Shown piece after piece: positions 16,096-25,189 of a stretch of 41,143 nt of DNA (positions are counted from its first letter, which is position 1; each line of letters begins with the position of its first letter). The notes under the pieces are model-generated. The model had not been told where the DNA came from. It made no database searches and worked only from the letters and a program-made list of their open reading frames with translations. Origin of the DNA: Lactiplantibacillus garii (lineage in GTDB: Bacteria > Bacillota > Bacilli > Lactobacillales > Lactobacillaceae); contig NZ_QWZQ01000028.1 of assembly GCF_003885105.1 (NCBI RefSeq), positions 1-41,143 on the forward strand. Reading direction: 5' to 3'. The position numbers were made by a program, and so were the translations under genes.

Positions 16096-16977
16096 ATGGA
16101 AAATGCAACTGCAGCACCAAAAAATGTAAATTCCAAACAAAATAGCGCCCGGCGGCATCGTTTCTGGAAAGAGTTCTTTACGTACCTGTACATGGTTGTT
16201 TTGGCAATCATCATCATTTATCCGGTATTGATCACGTTCATTACCGCTTTCAAGGATGCCAACGTTCAAGCCTTCGTGCTCGACTTTGGTGGCAAGTGGA
16301 CGTTAGCGAACTTCAAAGCACTCTTTACCACGACGCTGTACGGCAGCTGGTACTTGAACACCATGATCATTTCAATCTCATGCATGGTTATTCAAGTTAT
16401 CGTTGTGACCTTAGCGGGTTACGTTTATAGTCGTTACCGCTTTGCCGGTAAGAAATTCAGTTTGACGTTCTTCATTGTCATTCAAATGGTGCCAACCATG
16501 GCGGCTTTAACGGCTTACTACGTTTTAGCTAACATGTTAAACGCCTTGGACCACTACTGGTTCCTAACCGCCATTTACATTGGTGGTGGGATTCCACAAA
16601 ATACGTGGTTAATGAAGGGATACTTCGATAACGTGCCGTACGACCTGGACGAATCTGCCAAGTTGGACGGGGCCGGCAATTTTAAAATTTTCTGGTCAAT
16701 CGTCTTACCACTGGTTAAACCAATGATCGCGGTTCAGGCGCTCTGGGCTTTCATGTCACCAGTTCAAGATTACCTGATGGCGAAGTTCTTACTGACATCT
16801 GAATCACACTACACGGTTGCCGTGGGGTTACAAACGTTCATTAATAACGCACAAAATCAACAAGTCGTACTATTCTCGGCGGGGGCGATCTTAGTCGCGT
16901 TACCAATTGCCTGCCTGTTCTTCTACCTGCAACGGTTCTTCGTTTCCGGATTACTCGCTGGTGGGAGCAAGGGTTAA
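16096..16977 (+). CDS. malG: Maltodextrin ABC transporter permease MalG
   Basis: Second permease, 293 residues from the ATG at 16096; GGGGGA (16082-16087) is eight bases upstream, so a longer frame reaching into malF is rejected. Six hydrophobic segments and the EAA loop near residue 185 ([23 protein letters not shown]) are clear. The C-terminus ends in GLLAGGSKG, the usual MalG ending. Co-transcribed with malF. Confidence 0.92.
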   Translation: MENATAAPKNVNSKQNSARRHRFWKEFFTYLYMVVLAIIIIYPVLITFITAFKDANVQAFVLDFGGKWTLANFKALFTTTLYGSWYLNTMIISISCMVIQVIVVTLAGYVYSRYRFAGKKFSLTFFIVIQMVPTMAALTAYYVLANMLNALDHYWFLTAIYIGGGIPQNTWLMKGYFDNVPYDLDESAKLDGAGNFKIFWSIVLPLVKPMIAVQALWAFMSPVQDYLMAKFLLTSESHYTVAVGLQTFINNAQNQQVVLFSAGAILVALPIACLFFYLQRFFVSGLLAGGSKG

Positions 16978-17004
16978 CACAAACTTTAGTAGGGGTGAAA
17001 TTAG

Positions 17005-17841
17005 ATGCAAATGACAGCAAAAAAAGAAGGCGCAACGGCTTTCCCAGTCCGGTTTTTCGGCAGTCTCTTCTCACCTCGAAGAATGTTTGCCAACCGTGAC
17101 AAGTACAACTGGTTACAGATCATCGTCCTGTTTATCTTCTTAACGGCGGTGATGGTCATGCCGATCCCGTTTTATTACAATCACCAAACGAACTTTAACT
17201 TAAAGCCGTTTTTACCGGCAATTGACCGGATGGCTGATAGTTCGGCGATGCAAACGGCCTTTAAGCAAGCCGGTTTTAAGGATCAGCAGTTTACCAACGT
17301 AAAACACCAAGTCATTCTTAAGAACGGTAACGAGGTGGCCGGTTTTAACCTCACCGCCGCCGACATGGCGGGACGTAAAAACGTGATCAACATGCACGCC
17401 AAAACGTTTCAAGTTAAGTCGGTCGGTAGTGAATTTAACGCCAAGTACGTGCCGACGTACGATTTAAAGACCAACGCGCACGATTTCTTAGTCGATTCTT
17501 GGTATCAAAGTAATAAAGTGATGATTGGCCTGTTCATGTTGATGACACTCGGGCTGATCATCGTGGGGGTCAATTTGATCCTCGTTAACGGCGCGGCGTT
17601 CTTCTTGTTCCTGTCACGCCACAACAAGATTACTCACATTCGCAATTATCGCGAAGCCGTCAACTTAGCGCTGATGATGATGGGCATTGGAAGCTTACTG
17701 GCAATGGTCATCGGCTTGATTCACTTTGACGTGACGATTGAACTGACCGTTCAGTCCCTGAGCTTAGCCTTTGTCGTACTGTGGGTTTACCTTAAAACTA
17801 AATTTAAAGATCCAGAAGTTGATGAAACCGGCGTCTTTTAA
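17005..17841 (+). CDS. malA: DUF1189 membrane protein of maltodextrin operons (MalA/YvdJ-like)
   Basis: A 278-residue membrane protein with one N-terminal hydrophobic segment (about 33-53), an extracytoplasmic domain of some 110 residues, and three to four C-terminal segments. DUF1189 proteins (YvdJ in Bacillus, MalA in lactic acid bacteria) sit in maltodextrin operons, but their role is not established. AGGGGTGA precedes the ATG, and the gene lies 27 bases after malG. Position suggests an accessory part of the importer or a sensor. The identification rests on location and topology. Confidence 0.75.
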   Translation: MQMTAKKEGATAFPVRFFGSLFSPRRMFANRDKYNWLQIIVLFIFLTAVMVMPIPFYYNHQTNFNLKPFLPAIDRMADSSAMQTAFKQAGFKDQQFTNVKHQVILKNGNEVAGFNLTAADMAGRKNVINMHAKTFQVKSVGSEFNAKYVPTYDLKTNAHDFLVDSWYQSNKVMIGLFMLMTLGLIIVGVNLILVNGAAFFLFLSRHNKITHIRNYREAVNLALMMMGIGSLLAMVIGLIHFDVTIELTVQSLSLAFVVLWVYLKTKFKDPEVDETGVF

Positions 17842-17875
17842 CCGGTTGGAATTAAAAGAGAAATGAGGAAGACTA

Positions 17876-19198
17876 ATGGCACGCGATACGCAAACGGAGT
17901 TACGCAACGACATGATTTATTCCGTGTTCGTCCGGAATTATTCGAAATCTGGTAAATTCGCCGCGGTCACCGCTGATCTGCAACGGATCAAGGACCTCGG
18001 AACGGATATTCTATGGCTATTACCAATTTATCCGATTGGGGAAGCCAACCGTAAAGGAACGTTGGGTTCACCATATGCAATCAAGGATTACCGGGGAATC
18101 AACCCGGAATACGGGACCATCGATGATTTCAAAGAATTGACGGAAAAGGCGCACGCACTCGGGATGAAAGTGATGCTAGACATCGTCTACAACCACACTT
18201 CCCCCGATTCGGTGCTTGCGACCCAACACCCGGAATGGTTTTACCACGACGCCGACGGTCATTTAACCAACAAGGTCGGTGACTGGAGCGATGTAAAAGA
18301 TCTGGATTACGGTCACCACGAACTTTGGCAGTACCAGATCGACACCTTACTTTACTGGAGCCAGTTCGTTGACGGGTTCCGCTGCGACGTTGCCCCGTTA
18401 GTGCCCCTCGATTTCTGGTTGGAAGCGCGGCGGCAAGTTAACGCTAAGCACCCGGGAACCCTCTGGTTAGCTGAATCCGCTGGGAGCGGCTTTATTGAAG
18501 AGCTTCGGGCGCAGGGGTACGTCGGTTTATCCGATAGTGAACTTTTCCAAGCCTTTGACATGACTTATGATTACGACGTATTTAGTGATTTTAAAGAATA
18601 TTGGCAGGGACAAAGCACCGTGGCACGTTACGTTGACTTGTTACAACGGCAAGATGCCACCTTCCCAGCTAATTACGTTAAGATGCGGTTCTTGGAAAAC
18701 CACGATAACGCGCGGATGATGAGTTTGTTACACAGCGAACCCGAAGCCGTAAACAATTTAACGTGGATCTTCCTGCAACGGGGTATTCCGTTAATTTATA
18801 ACGGTCAGGAATTCTTGGCCGAACACGAGCCGTCCCTCTTTGATAAGGATGACATTGTGGCTGACCGGCATGGTGACATAACGAGTCTGATCCAAAAACT
18901 AGTCAGCATTAAAAAATTACCCGTTATGCGGGCGGCTGACTACCAATTAGCCGTAGTGGAAGACGGGGTCATCAAAGTGACTTACCGGGGTGCTGGTGAA
19001 GCCCTAGTTGCCTTTATTCCTTTAAAGGGACAGGTAACAACGGTCGCCACGACGCTGGAAACGGCAACGTATTCGAACTTGTTAACGGATGCGGACGTCA
19101 AGGTTAGTGATGGTAAACTGGCCGTTAACGGTCAACCCGTTTTGATCAAATATGCCACGGATACGGCGGCCACTAAGGTTGCTGATCAATCCAACTAG
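17876..19198 (+). CDS. Cytoplasmic GH13 alpha-amylase family enzyme
   Basis: Intracellular GH13 enzyme of 440 residues without signal peptide, smaller than the alpha-glucosidases. Catalytic regions are visible: DIVYNH (102-107), DGFRCDVA with nucleophile Asp171, WLAE with acid/base Glu200, and ENHD with Asp277. The catalytic barrel is complete, but the region after it is short with only a small C-terminal beta domain. Its place inside malEFGA-msmK-mapB suggests that it trims imported maltodextrins to maltose for the phosphorylase. The exact product (maltogenic amylase, neopullulanase-like or other) cannot be read. Cys170 before the nucleophile is less common than Leu/Ile/Met there. Confidence 0.85.
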   Translation: MARDTQTELRNDMIYSVFVRNYSKSGKFAAVTADLQRIKDLGTDILWLLPIYPIGEANRKGTLGSPYAIKDYRGINPEYGTIDDFKELTEKAHALGMKVMLDIVYNHTSPDSVLATQHPEWFYHDADGHLTNKVGDWSDVKDLDYGHHELWQYQIDTLLYWSQFVDGFRCDVAPLVPLDFWLEARRQVNAKHPGTLWLAESAGSGFIEELRAQGYVGLSDSELFQAFDMTYDYDVFSDFKEYWQGQSTVARYVDLLQRQDATFPANYVKMRFLENHDNARMMSLLHSEPEAVNNLTWIFLQRGIPLIYNGQEFLAEHEPSLFDKDDIVADRHGDITSLIQKLVSIKKLPVMRAADYQLAVVEDGVIKVTYRGAGEALVAFIPLKGQVTTVATTLETATYSNLLTDADVKVSDGKLAVNGQPVLIKYATDTAATKVADQSN

Positions 19199-19220
19199 CT
19201 GACTATCAGCTTTAATTTTT
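19196..19220 (+). terminator. Weak hairpin after the amylase gene
   Basis: AGCTGA and TCAGCT around a 3-base loop overlap the amylase stop codon and are followed by TTTAATTTTT. The six-pair stem is weak, so partial attenuation before msmK is more likely than full termination. Confidence 0.4.
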
Positions 19221-19299
19221 GAACGTAAAAGCAACCGGTTGCGGCCGATTGCGTATTAGGACGTAGCTTAGTAGTGAGAAAACAGGGGAGTGGATTTCG

Positions 19300-20406
19300 A
19301 TGGTTGAAATGAATCTCGAACACATTTACAAAAAATACGAAGGTAACGAAAATTACTCCGTTACCGATATGAACTTGGATATTAAAGACGGCGAATTCAT
19401 CTTCTTCATCGGCCCGTCCGGTTGTGGGAAGTCGACCACGTTACGGATGATTGCCGGGTTGGAAGATATCAGTAAAGGTAACTTTAAGATGAACGGCCAA
19501 GTTATGAACGACGTGGAACCTAAGGACCGGGACATCGCGATGGTTTTCCAAACCTACGCGCTGTACCCGAACATGAGTGTTTTTGATAACATGGCCTTCG
19601 GGTTACAAATTCGTAAAACGTACAGCAAGGCTGAGATTAAAAAGCGGGTGGATAACGCCGCCGAACAGTTAGGCCTAACCGAATACTTGCAACGTAAACC
19701 AGCGAACTTGTCTGGTGGGCAACGGCAACGGGTTGCACTGGGCCGGGCAATCGTCCGGGATGCCGGGACGTTCTTACTGGACGAACCGTTATCTAACTTG
19801 GATGCTAAGCTGCGGGTCGACATGCGGACGACCATCGCCCAAATGCACCAACGTTTAAAGACCAACATGATCTACGTCACCCACGACCAAGTCGAAGCGA
19901 TGACCATGGCCGACCGGATCGTGATTATGAATGACGGGAAGATCATGCAAGTTGGGACGCCGCACGAACTCTACAACGAACCAGTTAACCAGTTCGTGGC
20001 CGGTTTCATGGGTTCACCTTCCATGAACTTCTTTACCGCGACGCTGCACGATGGCCGGGTAACCGATGGTGAAGGCTTAGACGTGGCCGTGCCGGAAGGG
20101 CAATTGAAGGTTTTGAAAGCCCAGGGTTACGACCAAAAACAAATGATCGTTGGGATCCGACCGGAAGACATTCACGCGGAACGGATCGCGTTGGAAGCGA
20201 TGCCGGACTCAATTGTGAAAACCAAAGTCATGGTTTCTGAATTCTTGGGTGCCGACAGTATGTTGTACTGCACGGCCGGAAAGTCGAAGTTCACCGCAAA
20301 AGTGGACGCACGGGATTACCATAATCCGGGTGAAAACATTGAAGTTGCCTTTGAAATGGCTAAGGCCCACTTCTTTGATCCTGAAACCAAGGATGTCATT
20401 CGTTAA
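19300..20406 (+). CDS. msmK: Sugar ABC transporter ATPase MsmK/MalK
   Basis: ATPase of CUT1-type sugar importers, 368 residues. Walker A GPSGCGKST (38-46), Q-loop Gln84, LSGGQ (137-141), Walker B with DEP (161-163) and a His-switch in YVTHDQ are all present. A C-terminal TOBE/regulatory region (from about 235, with VGIRPEDIH) is typical of MalK/MsmK, which can serve several importers. AGGGGAG precedes the ATG. In this window its partner is MalFG. The next gene starts 23 bases after it. Confidence 0.92.
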   Translation: MVEMNLEHIYKKYEGNENYSVTDMNLDIKDGEFIFFIGPSGCGKSTTLRMIAGLEDISKGNFKMNGQVMNDVEPKDRDIAMVFQTYALYPNMSVFDNMAFGLQIRKTYSKAEIKKRVDNAAEQLGLTEYLQRKPANLSGGQRQRVALGRAIVRDAGTFLLDEPLSNLDAKLRVDMRTTIAQMHQRLKTNMIYVTHDQVEAMTMADRIVIMNDGKIMQVGTPHELYNEPVNQFVAGFMGSPSMNFFTATLHDGRVTDGEGLDVAVPEGQLKVLKAQGYDQKQMIVGIRPEDIHAERIALEAMPDSIVKTKVMVSEFLGADSMLYCTAGKSKFTAKVDARDYHNPGENIEVAFEMAKAHFFDPETKDVIR

Positions 20407-20429
20407 TTCGGTTTAGGAGGAGCAGTTAA

Positions 20430-22700
20430 ATGAAACGTATTTTTGAAGTGAATCCGTGGCACGTGGTTAGTCACGAATTAGTCCCGACGGATAAACGTTT
20501 ACAAGAAAGTATGACGAGTATCGGGAACGGCTACATGGGGATGCGCGGTATGTTTGAGGAACACTATTCCAATGATTCTTTAAAGGGCATCTACATCGGT
20601 GGTGTTTGGTATCCCGATAAAACTCGGGTTGGCTGGTGGAAAAACGGTTACCCGGACTACTTCGGCAAGGTCGTTAACGCGGTCAATTTCATTAAGGTCA
20701 ATTTAACGATCGACGGTGACCAAGTTGACTTGGCGAAGGACGAAATTAGTGATTTTACGGTCGATTTGGACATGCATACCGGCGTCTTGCGGCGTTCATT
20801 TATCGTTACGAAGGGTGACAAGCGGGTCCAGTTCTTGATTGACCGCTTTGTCAGTGCCGCCCAAAAGGAACTGTTTGACGTCCATTATAGTGTTCACAAC
20901 CTGAGTGCCGAACCGGTTCAAATCGGCTTTATTTCCCAAATTGACGCCGACGTTTTTAACGAAGACGCCAACTATGACGAACAGTTCTGGCAAGTCCTTG
21001 ATAAGAGTCACGCCGTTACCGGTGGCAGCATGATTGCTGAAACCAAACCGAATGATTTTGGAACGCCCCGTTTTACCCTGGGAATGCAAATGTTGCACCA
21101 GACCGATTTTCGGGGGGCCAACGCACCTGAAACTGAAAAGGCGGTTACCAACATTTTCCGTGGAACGCTAGCTGCCGATGAAACGCAGAATTTTGAAAAG
21201 CGGGTCATTGTCGTGACTTCCCGTGATTATGACAGTTTACAAGCGCTACGTAGCGGTTTGGCAAAACTCAGTGAAAAGTTGAGTGGCGCGACTTACGAAG
21301 ACCTACTACGGGCTCACGAAGCTGTTTGGGCTAAACGCTGGGAATTAGCCGACGTGGTGATTGACGGTGACGACGCGGCCCAACAAGGTATTCGCTTTAA
21401 CCTCTTCCAGTTATTCTCAACTTATTACGGGGAGGATAAGCGCTTGAACCTCGGTCCTAAGGGCTTCACCGGTGAAAAATACGGTGGTGCGACTTATTGG
21501 GATACCGAAGCGTTCGGAGTACCGTTCTACTTGTCGTTAGCGAAACCCCAAGTGACCGAAAACTTGTTGGAATATCGCTATAACCAATTAGCAGGGGCCT
21601 TCCATAATGCCAAGCAACAGGGCTTAGCCGGGGCGTTGTACCCGATGGTGACCTTTAACGGGATTGAATGCCACAACGAATGGGAAATTACGTTTGAAGA
21701 AATTCACCGTAACGGTTCCATCGCTTACGCCATCTTTAACTACACCCGTTATACGGGCGACGACACTTATTTGAAGACCAAGGGAATTGACGTATTAACG
21801 GCTATCTCGCGGTTTTGGGCGGACCGGGTCCACTTCTCAGAGCGTAAGCAGATGTACATGATTCACGGGGTCACCGGCCCAAACGAATACGAAAACAACG
21901 TGAATAACAATTGGTACACCAACTTCATGGCACGTTGGACGTTAGAGTACACGTTGGCTAGTTTGAAAAAGGTTACAGCGGATAAGCGTACTGACTTAAA
22001 CATCAGTGCCGACGAATTGGCGAAGTGGCAAGATATTGTGGACCGGATGTACTTCCCACACGATGACAAGCTGGGGATCTTTGTCCAGCAAGATACGTTC
22101 CTGGATAAAGACCTAAAGCCGGCATCCTCGATTCCAGCGGACCAGCGGCCAATCAACCAGCACTGGTCATGGGACCACATTTTACGGTCGCCGTACATTA
22201 AGCAAGCCGACGTTTTACAAGGGATCTATTACTTTATGGATCGCTTTACACCGGAACAAAAGAAGGCTAACTTTGATTTCTATGAACCGTTAACGGTCCA
22301 CGAATCAAGCTTGTCGCCCGCCGTTCACGCGGTTTTGGCGGCCGACTTACACTACGAAGACAAAGCGGTTGAAATGTATCAGCGGACGGCCCGTTTAGAC
22401 CTGGATAACTACAACAACGATACGGTCGACGGGTTGCACATTACGTCGATGACCGGCTCGTGGTTGGCAATTGTGCAAGGCTTTGCGGGAATGCGGGTCA
22501 GGGACGATACCTTGGCGTTTGCACCGTTCGTACCGAAAGCTTGGACGCACTACCAATTCCACGTTAACTTCCGGGGTCGTTTACTGAAAGTCGACGTTGA
22601 CCAACAGGGAACGACGGTCACGTTAGTTAGCGGGGAACCGTTAACGATCGAGTTAAATGGTCAGTCGGTGGCGGTGGCGGATACCGTTTCGACAAAATAA
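20430..22700 (+). CDS. mapB: Maltose phosphorylase, GH65
   Basis: Cytoplasmic GH65 enzyme of 756 residues catalysing maltose + phosphate to glucose + beta-D-glucose-1-phosphate. The general acid is Glu486 in GPNEYENN (it corresponds to Glu487 reported for the Lactobacillus brevis enzyme). The [18 protein letters not shown] segment (411-428) and the [11 protein letters not shown] phosphate-binding segment in the C-terminal part are typical. AGGAGGAG lies before the ATG. As the last mal gene it links import to energy-saving phosphorolysis. The product beta-glucose-1-phosphate needs beta-phosphoglucomutase, whose gene is not next to it, unlike many maltose loci. Confidence 0.93.
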   Translation: MKRIFEVNPWHVVSHELVPTDKRLQESMTSIGNGYMGMRGMFEEHYSNDSLKGIYIGGVWYPDKTRVGWWKNGYPDYFGKVVNAVNFIKVNLTIDGDQVDLAKDEISDFTVDLDMHTGVLRRSFIVTKGDKRVQFLIDRFVSAAQKELFDVHYSVHNLSAEPVQIGFISQIDADVFNEDANYDEQFWQVLDKSHAVTGGSMIAETKPNDFGTPRFTLGMQMLHQTDFRGANAPETEKAVTNIFRGTLAADETQNFEKRVIVVTSRDYDSLQALRSGLAKLSEKLSGATYEDLLRAHEAVWAKRWELADVVIDGDDAAQQGIRFNLFQLFSTYYGEDKRLNLGPKGFTGEKYGGATYWDTEAFGVPFYLSLAKPQVTENLLEYRYNQLAGAFHNAKQQGLAGALYPMVTFNGIECHNEWEITFEEIHRNGSIAYAIFNYTRYTGDDTYLKTKGIDVLTAISRFWADRVHFSERKQMYMIHGVTGPNEYENNVNNNWYTNFMARWTLEYTLASLKKVTADKRTDLNISADELAKWQDIVDRMYFPHDDKLGIFVQQDTFLDKDLKPASSIPADQRPINQHWSWDHILRSPYIKQADVLQGIYYFMDRFTPEQKKANFDFYEPLTVHESSLSPAVHAVLAADLHYEDKAVEMYQRTARLDLDNYNNDTVDGLHITSMTGSWLAIVQGFAGMRVRDDTLAFAPFVPKAWTHYQFHVNFRGRLLKVDVDQQGTTVTLVSGEPLTIELNGQSVAVADTVSTK

Positions 22701-22798
22701 ATTAGCAAACAACCGACTTGATCTCTGCCTGGCCGAAACTGGCGGGGATCAAGTACCAACCCTAGAATGACAACTCTCATTCTAACCTACTCCTAAAT

Positions 22799-22827
22799 GG
22801 CTCGCATCGAAGGGTGCGGGTCTTTTT
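22799..22827 (+). terminator. Probable terminator of the maltose operon
   Basis: GGCTCGCATC (22799-22808) pairs with GGTGCGGGTC (22813-22822) using three G-U pairs, closed by a GAAG tetraloop and followed by TTTTT. A further hairpin, TAGAATGA / TCATTCTA (22763-22784), stands before it. Confidence 0.65.
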
Positions 22828-22969
22828 GTGTAGAGTGTGAAGTTCCGGCGGGTTGATGCTGAGCATTGCCTAGCCATCAGTAGCATGCGGTTTTGGCATG
22901 TTGCTGGTGGCGTAGCAAGCGCAGGCATTAGCCGGACCTGGGAAAGTAGCAATCCCCTAAACGCTACAC
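22828..22969 (+). ncRNA. Candidate structured RNA with nested stems
   Basis: Several inverted repeats nest in one another: GTGTAG (22828-22833)/CTACAC (22964-22969), TCCGGC (22844-22849)/GCCGGA (22931-22936), TGCCT (22867-22871)/AGGCA (22923-22927), and a central 16-pair hairpin (22873-22888 with 22896-22911, 7-base loop). The long stem has three G-U pairs on the + strand that would be A-C mismatches on the other, favouring a + strand transcript. No promoter and no match to an RNA family that I recognise (6S, tmRNA, SRP RNA, RNase P) was seen. It could also be a decayed element or a 3' UTR structure. Confidence 0.4.
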
Positions 22970-22981
22970 TCACATAGCGTT

Positions 22982-23022
22982 TGTAAAAAGTCACCCCAAC
23001 ATGGCAGCGTTGGGGTGACTTT
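22982..23022 (-). terminator. Strong hairpin, terminator on the minus strand
   Basis: AAAGTCACCCCAAC (22987-23000) pairs perfectly with GTTGGGGTGACTTT (23009-23022). On the minus strand the stem is followed by TTTTT; on the + strand only by TTT already in the stem. It lies behind sacK as a second stop, or ends the candidate RNA. Confidence 0.65.
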
Positions 23023-23158
23023 AACAGCGGTTTAGTGATACCCGTTGTTGATTGGGGTGTAATCAGTTTCCGTAGAAAATAGCTAGGGGGTACGGTGTTA
23101 CGGTTTCACTGTAACTGACTAATGCAAAGTTATCATAAAGGTTCCGTATTGTTCACGT

Positions 23159-23204
23159 AAAGCGCCCCGAGCAACCGGTTATTTATGACTGGTTGCTCGG
23201 GGCG
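23159..23204 (-). terminator. sacK terminator hairpin
   Basis: A 14-pair GC-rich stem, CGCCCCGAGCAACC (23163-23176) / GGTTGCTCGGGGCG (23191-23204), lies 13 bases after the sacK stop on the minus strand, with only a short T run. Confidence 0.7.
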
Positions 23205-23216
23205 GTGGTTAGTTCA

Positions 23217-24080
23217 CTAATGATTTAAAGCCAGTTTAGCCAGCAGCAGTCCCCCGGCAATTCCGGAGTTGTCACCTAATCCGGCGGGGACGATGTAGTC
23301 ATTCAAAGTGGGAACTTCTTCGTAACCGTTTAAGTACGTTGCAAACTTTTGACGGATAAGCGGAAAGAGTTGTTTTTGTTTCATCACACCACCGTTCAGG
23401 ATAATCTTGTCCGGTGCGAACGCAACGGTCAAGTTAACGCAGGCTTGCGCAATGTAGTCGGCAACGAGGGACCAAACCGGATTATCTGGGGCAACGTCTT
23501 TACCAGCCTTGCCAGTCCGTTTACCAATGGCGGGACCGGCCGCGAAGCCCTCTAAGCAAACGTCGTGGTAGGGGCAGTTGCATTCAAAGTCGTCACCGAG
23601 TAGGCGGTTGATCCGCATGTGGCCTAGTTCGGTGTGGGTGCGGCCGTTAAAAATATGGTTGTTGCTAATGACCCCGGCACCCACGCCGGTCCCAATCGTC
23701 ATGTAGATGCTATTTGGAACGTCCTTAGCAATCCCAATGGCGGCTTCACCGTAAGCCGCTTCGTTGACGTCGGTCGTCCAGTAAAGGGGTAAATCAAACT
23801 TCTGCTTTAAGTGGCCTAAAAAGTTAAAATCGCCCCAGCCTGGTTTGGGTGTGGTGGTGATGTAGCCGTACTTCGGGTCGCTTGGATTGACCCCAATCGG
23901 ACCGAACGACCCGATTCCAATGGCTTCAACCGGGTGGCTGGTAAAGTAGTCGTCGACGGCTACCATCGTTTCTGCGGGTGTGGTGGTAGGGATTGAGATC
24001 CGGTCACTAACTTGCCCGTTTTCATCACCGGTCGCGCACACAAACTTAGTACCGCCGGCTTCAATTGCACCTAAAAGCAT
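23217..24080 (-). CDS. sacK: Fructokinase, ROK family
   Basis: Cytoplasmic sugar kinase of 287 residues that should phosphorylate fructose released from sucrose-6-phosphate. ROK features are visible: N-terminal phosphate loop EAGGTKF (7-13), GTGVGAG near 128-134, catalytic Asp in the TTDVNEAA segment near residue 100, and the zinc-binding motif in ELGHMRIN...CNCPYHDVC (one His then Cys/His/Cys ligands). GGAGG precedes the ATG. It lies next to sacR but has its own promoter, suggesting separate control. ROK fructokinases of lactobacilli often also accept mannose or glucose. Confidence 0.9.
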   Translation of the reverse strand: MLLGAIEAGGTKFVCATGDENGQVSDRISIPTTTPAETMVAVDDYFTSHPVEAIGIGSFGPIGVNPSDPKYGYITTTPKPGWGDFNFLGHLKQKFDLPLYWTTDVNEAAYGEAAIGIAKDVPNSIYMTIGTGVGAGVISNNHIFNGRTHTELGHMRINRLLGDDFECNCPYHDVCLEGFAAGPAIGKRTGKAGKDVAPDNPVWSLVADYIAQACVNLTVAFAPDKIILNGGVMKQKQLFPLIRQKFATYLNGYEEVPTLNDYIVPAGLGDNSGIAGGLLLAKLALNH

Positions 24081-24124
24081 AGTAAATCCTCCAAATCAAT
24101 AAATATATATTCTTATTATTTAAT

Positions 24125-24179
24125 AGTATACTCTTATTAAAAATGTTTGTGAACGATTACATAAAAATTGTTTGCAAAC
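24125..24179 (-). promoter_or_regulatory. sacK promoter with cre site and LacI-type operator
   Basis: On the minus strand TTCACA (complement of 24148-24153), 17 bases and TATACT (complement of 24125-24130) form a good promoter. TGTGAACGATTACA (24148-24161) matches the cre consensus at 13 of 14 positions and covers the -35 box. A perfect palindrome GTTTGCAAAC (24170-24179) lies just upstream and is a candidate operator for SacR or another LacI protein. Confidence 0.7.
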
Positions 24180-24189
24180 CGAATAACGG

Positions 24190-25176
24190 TTATTTTCCCA
24201 GTAACGATTGGGCCGCGTATGGTCGTACGGGTAAGACGTAACGGTCTTCAAGGGCCGTGTCCGGGTCAGCAATTCGCTGCAATAGCAGGTCGATCATTAA
24301 CGAACTAATGGCCGCAATGGGTTGAACGATGGTCGCCAATTCGGGATAGTAATTCCGCGTTAAATTAGTGCCGTCGTAGCCAATGATTCGTAACTGTTCT
24401 GAAATTTTGATGTCGAGAGTCCGGGCAATTTGCATCACCATGATGGCAGTCATGTCATCGGTGGCAAAGACCCCGTCCGGAACGTGTTTGGCCAATTCGC
24501 GTTTGAGCGTTGCCCATTTCACTTCGGGAGCGGTGCTAAATGGCAGTTCAATAACGTGCGGGGTTAGTTGGTGTTCCTTGAGCACGTCTTGATAGCCACG
24601 CAAGCGGTCGTTCGTCGGGTTTCCCGGTCGGTTGGCACCGGTCAGTAACCAGATATCGTGGGCCCCGGTATCTAGCAGTGAACTTGTCGCAATACGGGCC
24701 CCGTCATAGTTATCAGAACTGACGATGGGAATGTTATCGCCTAAGTAGCGGTCAAAAGAAATTAAAGGCGCGTTGATCTGTTGATATTCGGGAATGGATA
24801 AGTTGTGGGCCCCGGCAATGATGCCATCAACCTGGTTAGCGAGTAACATCCGAACGTAGGCGCGTTCCTTTTCCGCGTCACCAATTGAGTTACATAAAAT
24901 GACCCGGTAACCACGTTTAAAGAGTTGGCTTTCCAAGTCTTGGACCAGTTCCCCGAAAAAAGGATTGCTGACCCCCGGGAAAATGAGACCAATCAGCTTG
25001 GTCTGTTTACCTTGTAAGGACCGGGCGAGACTGTTTGGTTGGTAATTTAAGTCGCGCATGGCGGCGAACACTTTTTGTTTTGTTTTTTCAGAGAGCGAGC
25101 CGTAGTTGTTGATGACCCGCGAGACCGTGGTGACGGAAACCCCGGCTAGGGCTGCCACGTCGGATAATTTTGCCAT
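24190..25176 (-). CDS. sacR: Sucrose operon repressor SacR/ScrR, LacI family
   Basis: LacI regulator of 328 residues. HTH LSDVAALAGVSVTTVSRVINN (about 4-24), hinge YQPNSLARSLQGK (about 50-62), then a ligand domain with FPGVSNPFFGELVQDLES. ACGGAGG is well placed before the ATG. Its start lies 13 bases after sacA, so the two are co-transcribed. Location between sucrose hydrolase and fructokinase genes makes it the sucrose-locus repressor. Candidate operators are the AAACGTTT-centred sites between sacA and the PTS gene. Its stop region AATAACGGTTATT is palindromic and may act as a weak terminator. Confidence 0.88.
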   Translation of the reverse strand: MAKLSDVAALAGVSVTTVSRVINNYGSLSEKTKQKVFAAMRDLNYQPNSLARSLQGKQTKLIGLIFPGVSNPFFGELVQDLESQLFKRGYRVILCNSIGDAEKERAYVRMLLANQVDGIIAGAHNLSIPEYQQINAPLISFDRYLGDNIPIVSSDNYDGARIATSSLLDTGAHDIWLLTGANRPGNPTNDRLRGYQDVLKEHQLTPHVIELPFSTAPEVKWATLKRELAKHVPDGVFATDDMTAIMVMQIARTLDIKISEQLRIIGYDGTNLTRNYYPELATIVQPIAAISSLMIDLLLQRIADPDTALEDRYVLPVRPYAAQSLLGK

Positions 25177-25189
25177 GTTCTGGCCTCCG

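Larger units (their letters stand above)
22701..23216. other. Non-coding interval between mapB and sacK, rich in hairpins
   Basis: No credible gene lies here. It holds the mal terminator, the nested RNA-like structure, a bidirectional hairpin (22987-23022) and the sacK terminator hairpin (23163-23204). A 70-codon minus-strand frame at 22782-22994 runs through the structured part, has no ribosome binding site worth the name, and is not accepted as a gene. Confidence 0.7.

Noticed and set aside
22782-22994. 70-codon minus-strand frame between mapB and sacK
   Set aside because: It runs through strongly base-paired sequence, crosses a terminator, has no good ribosome site and an unlike-protein composition.
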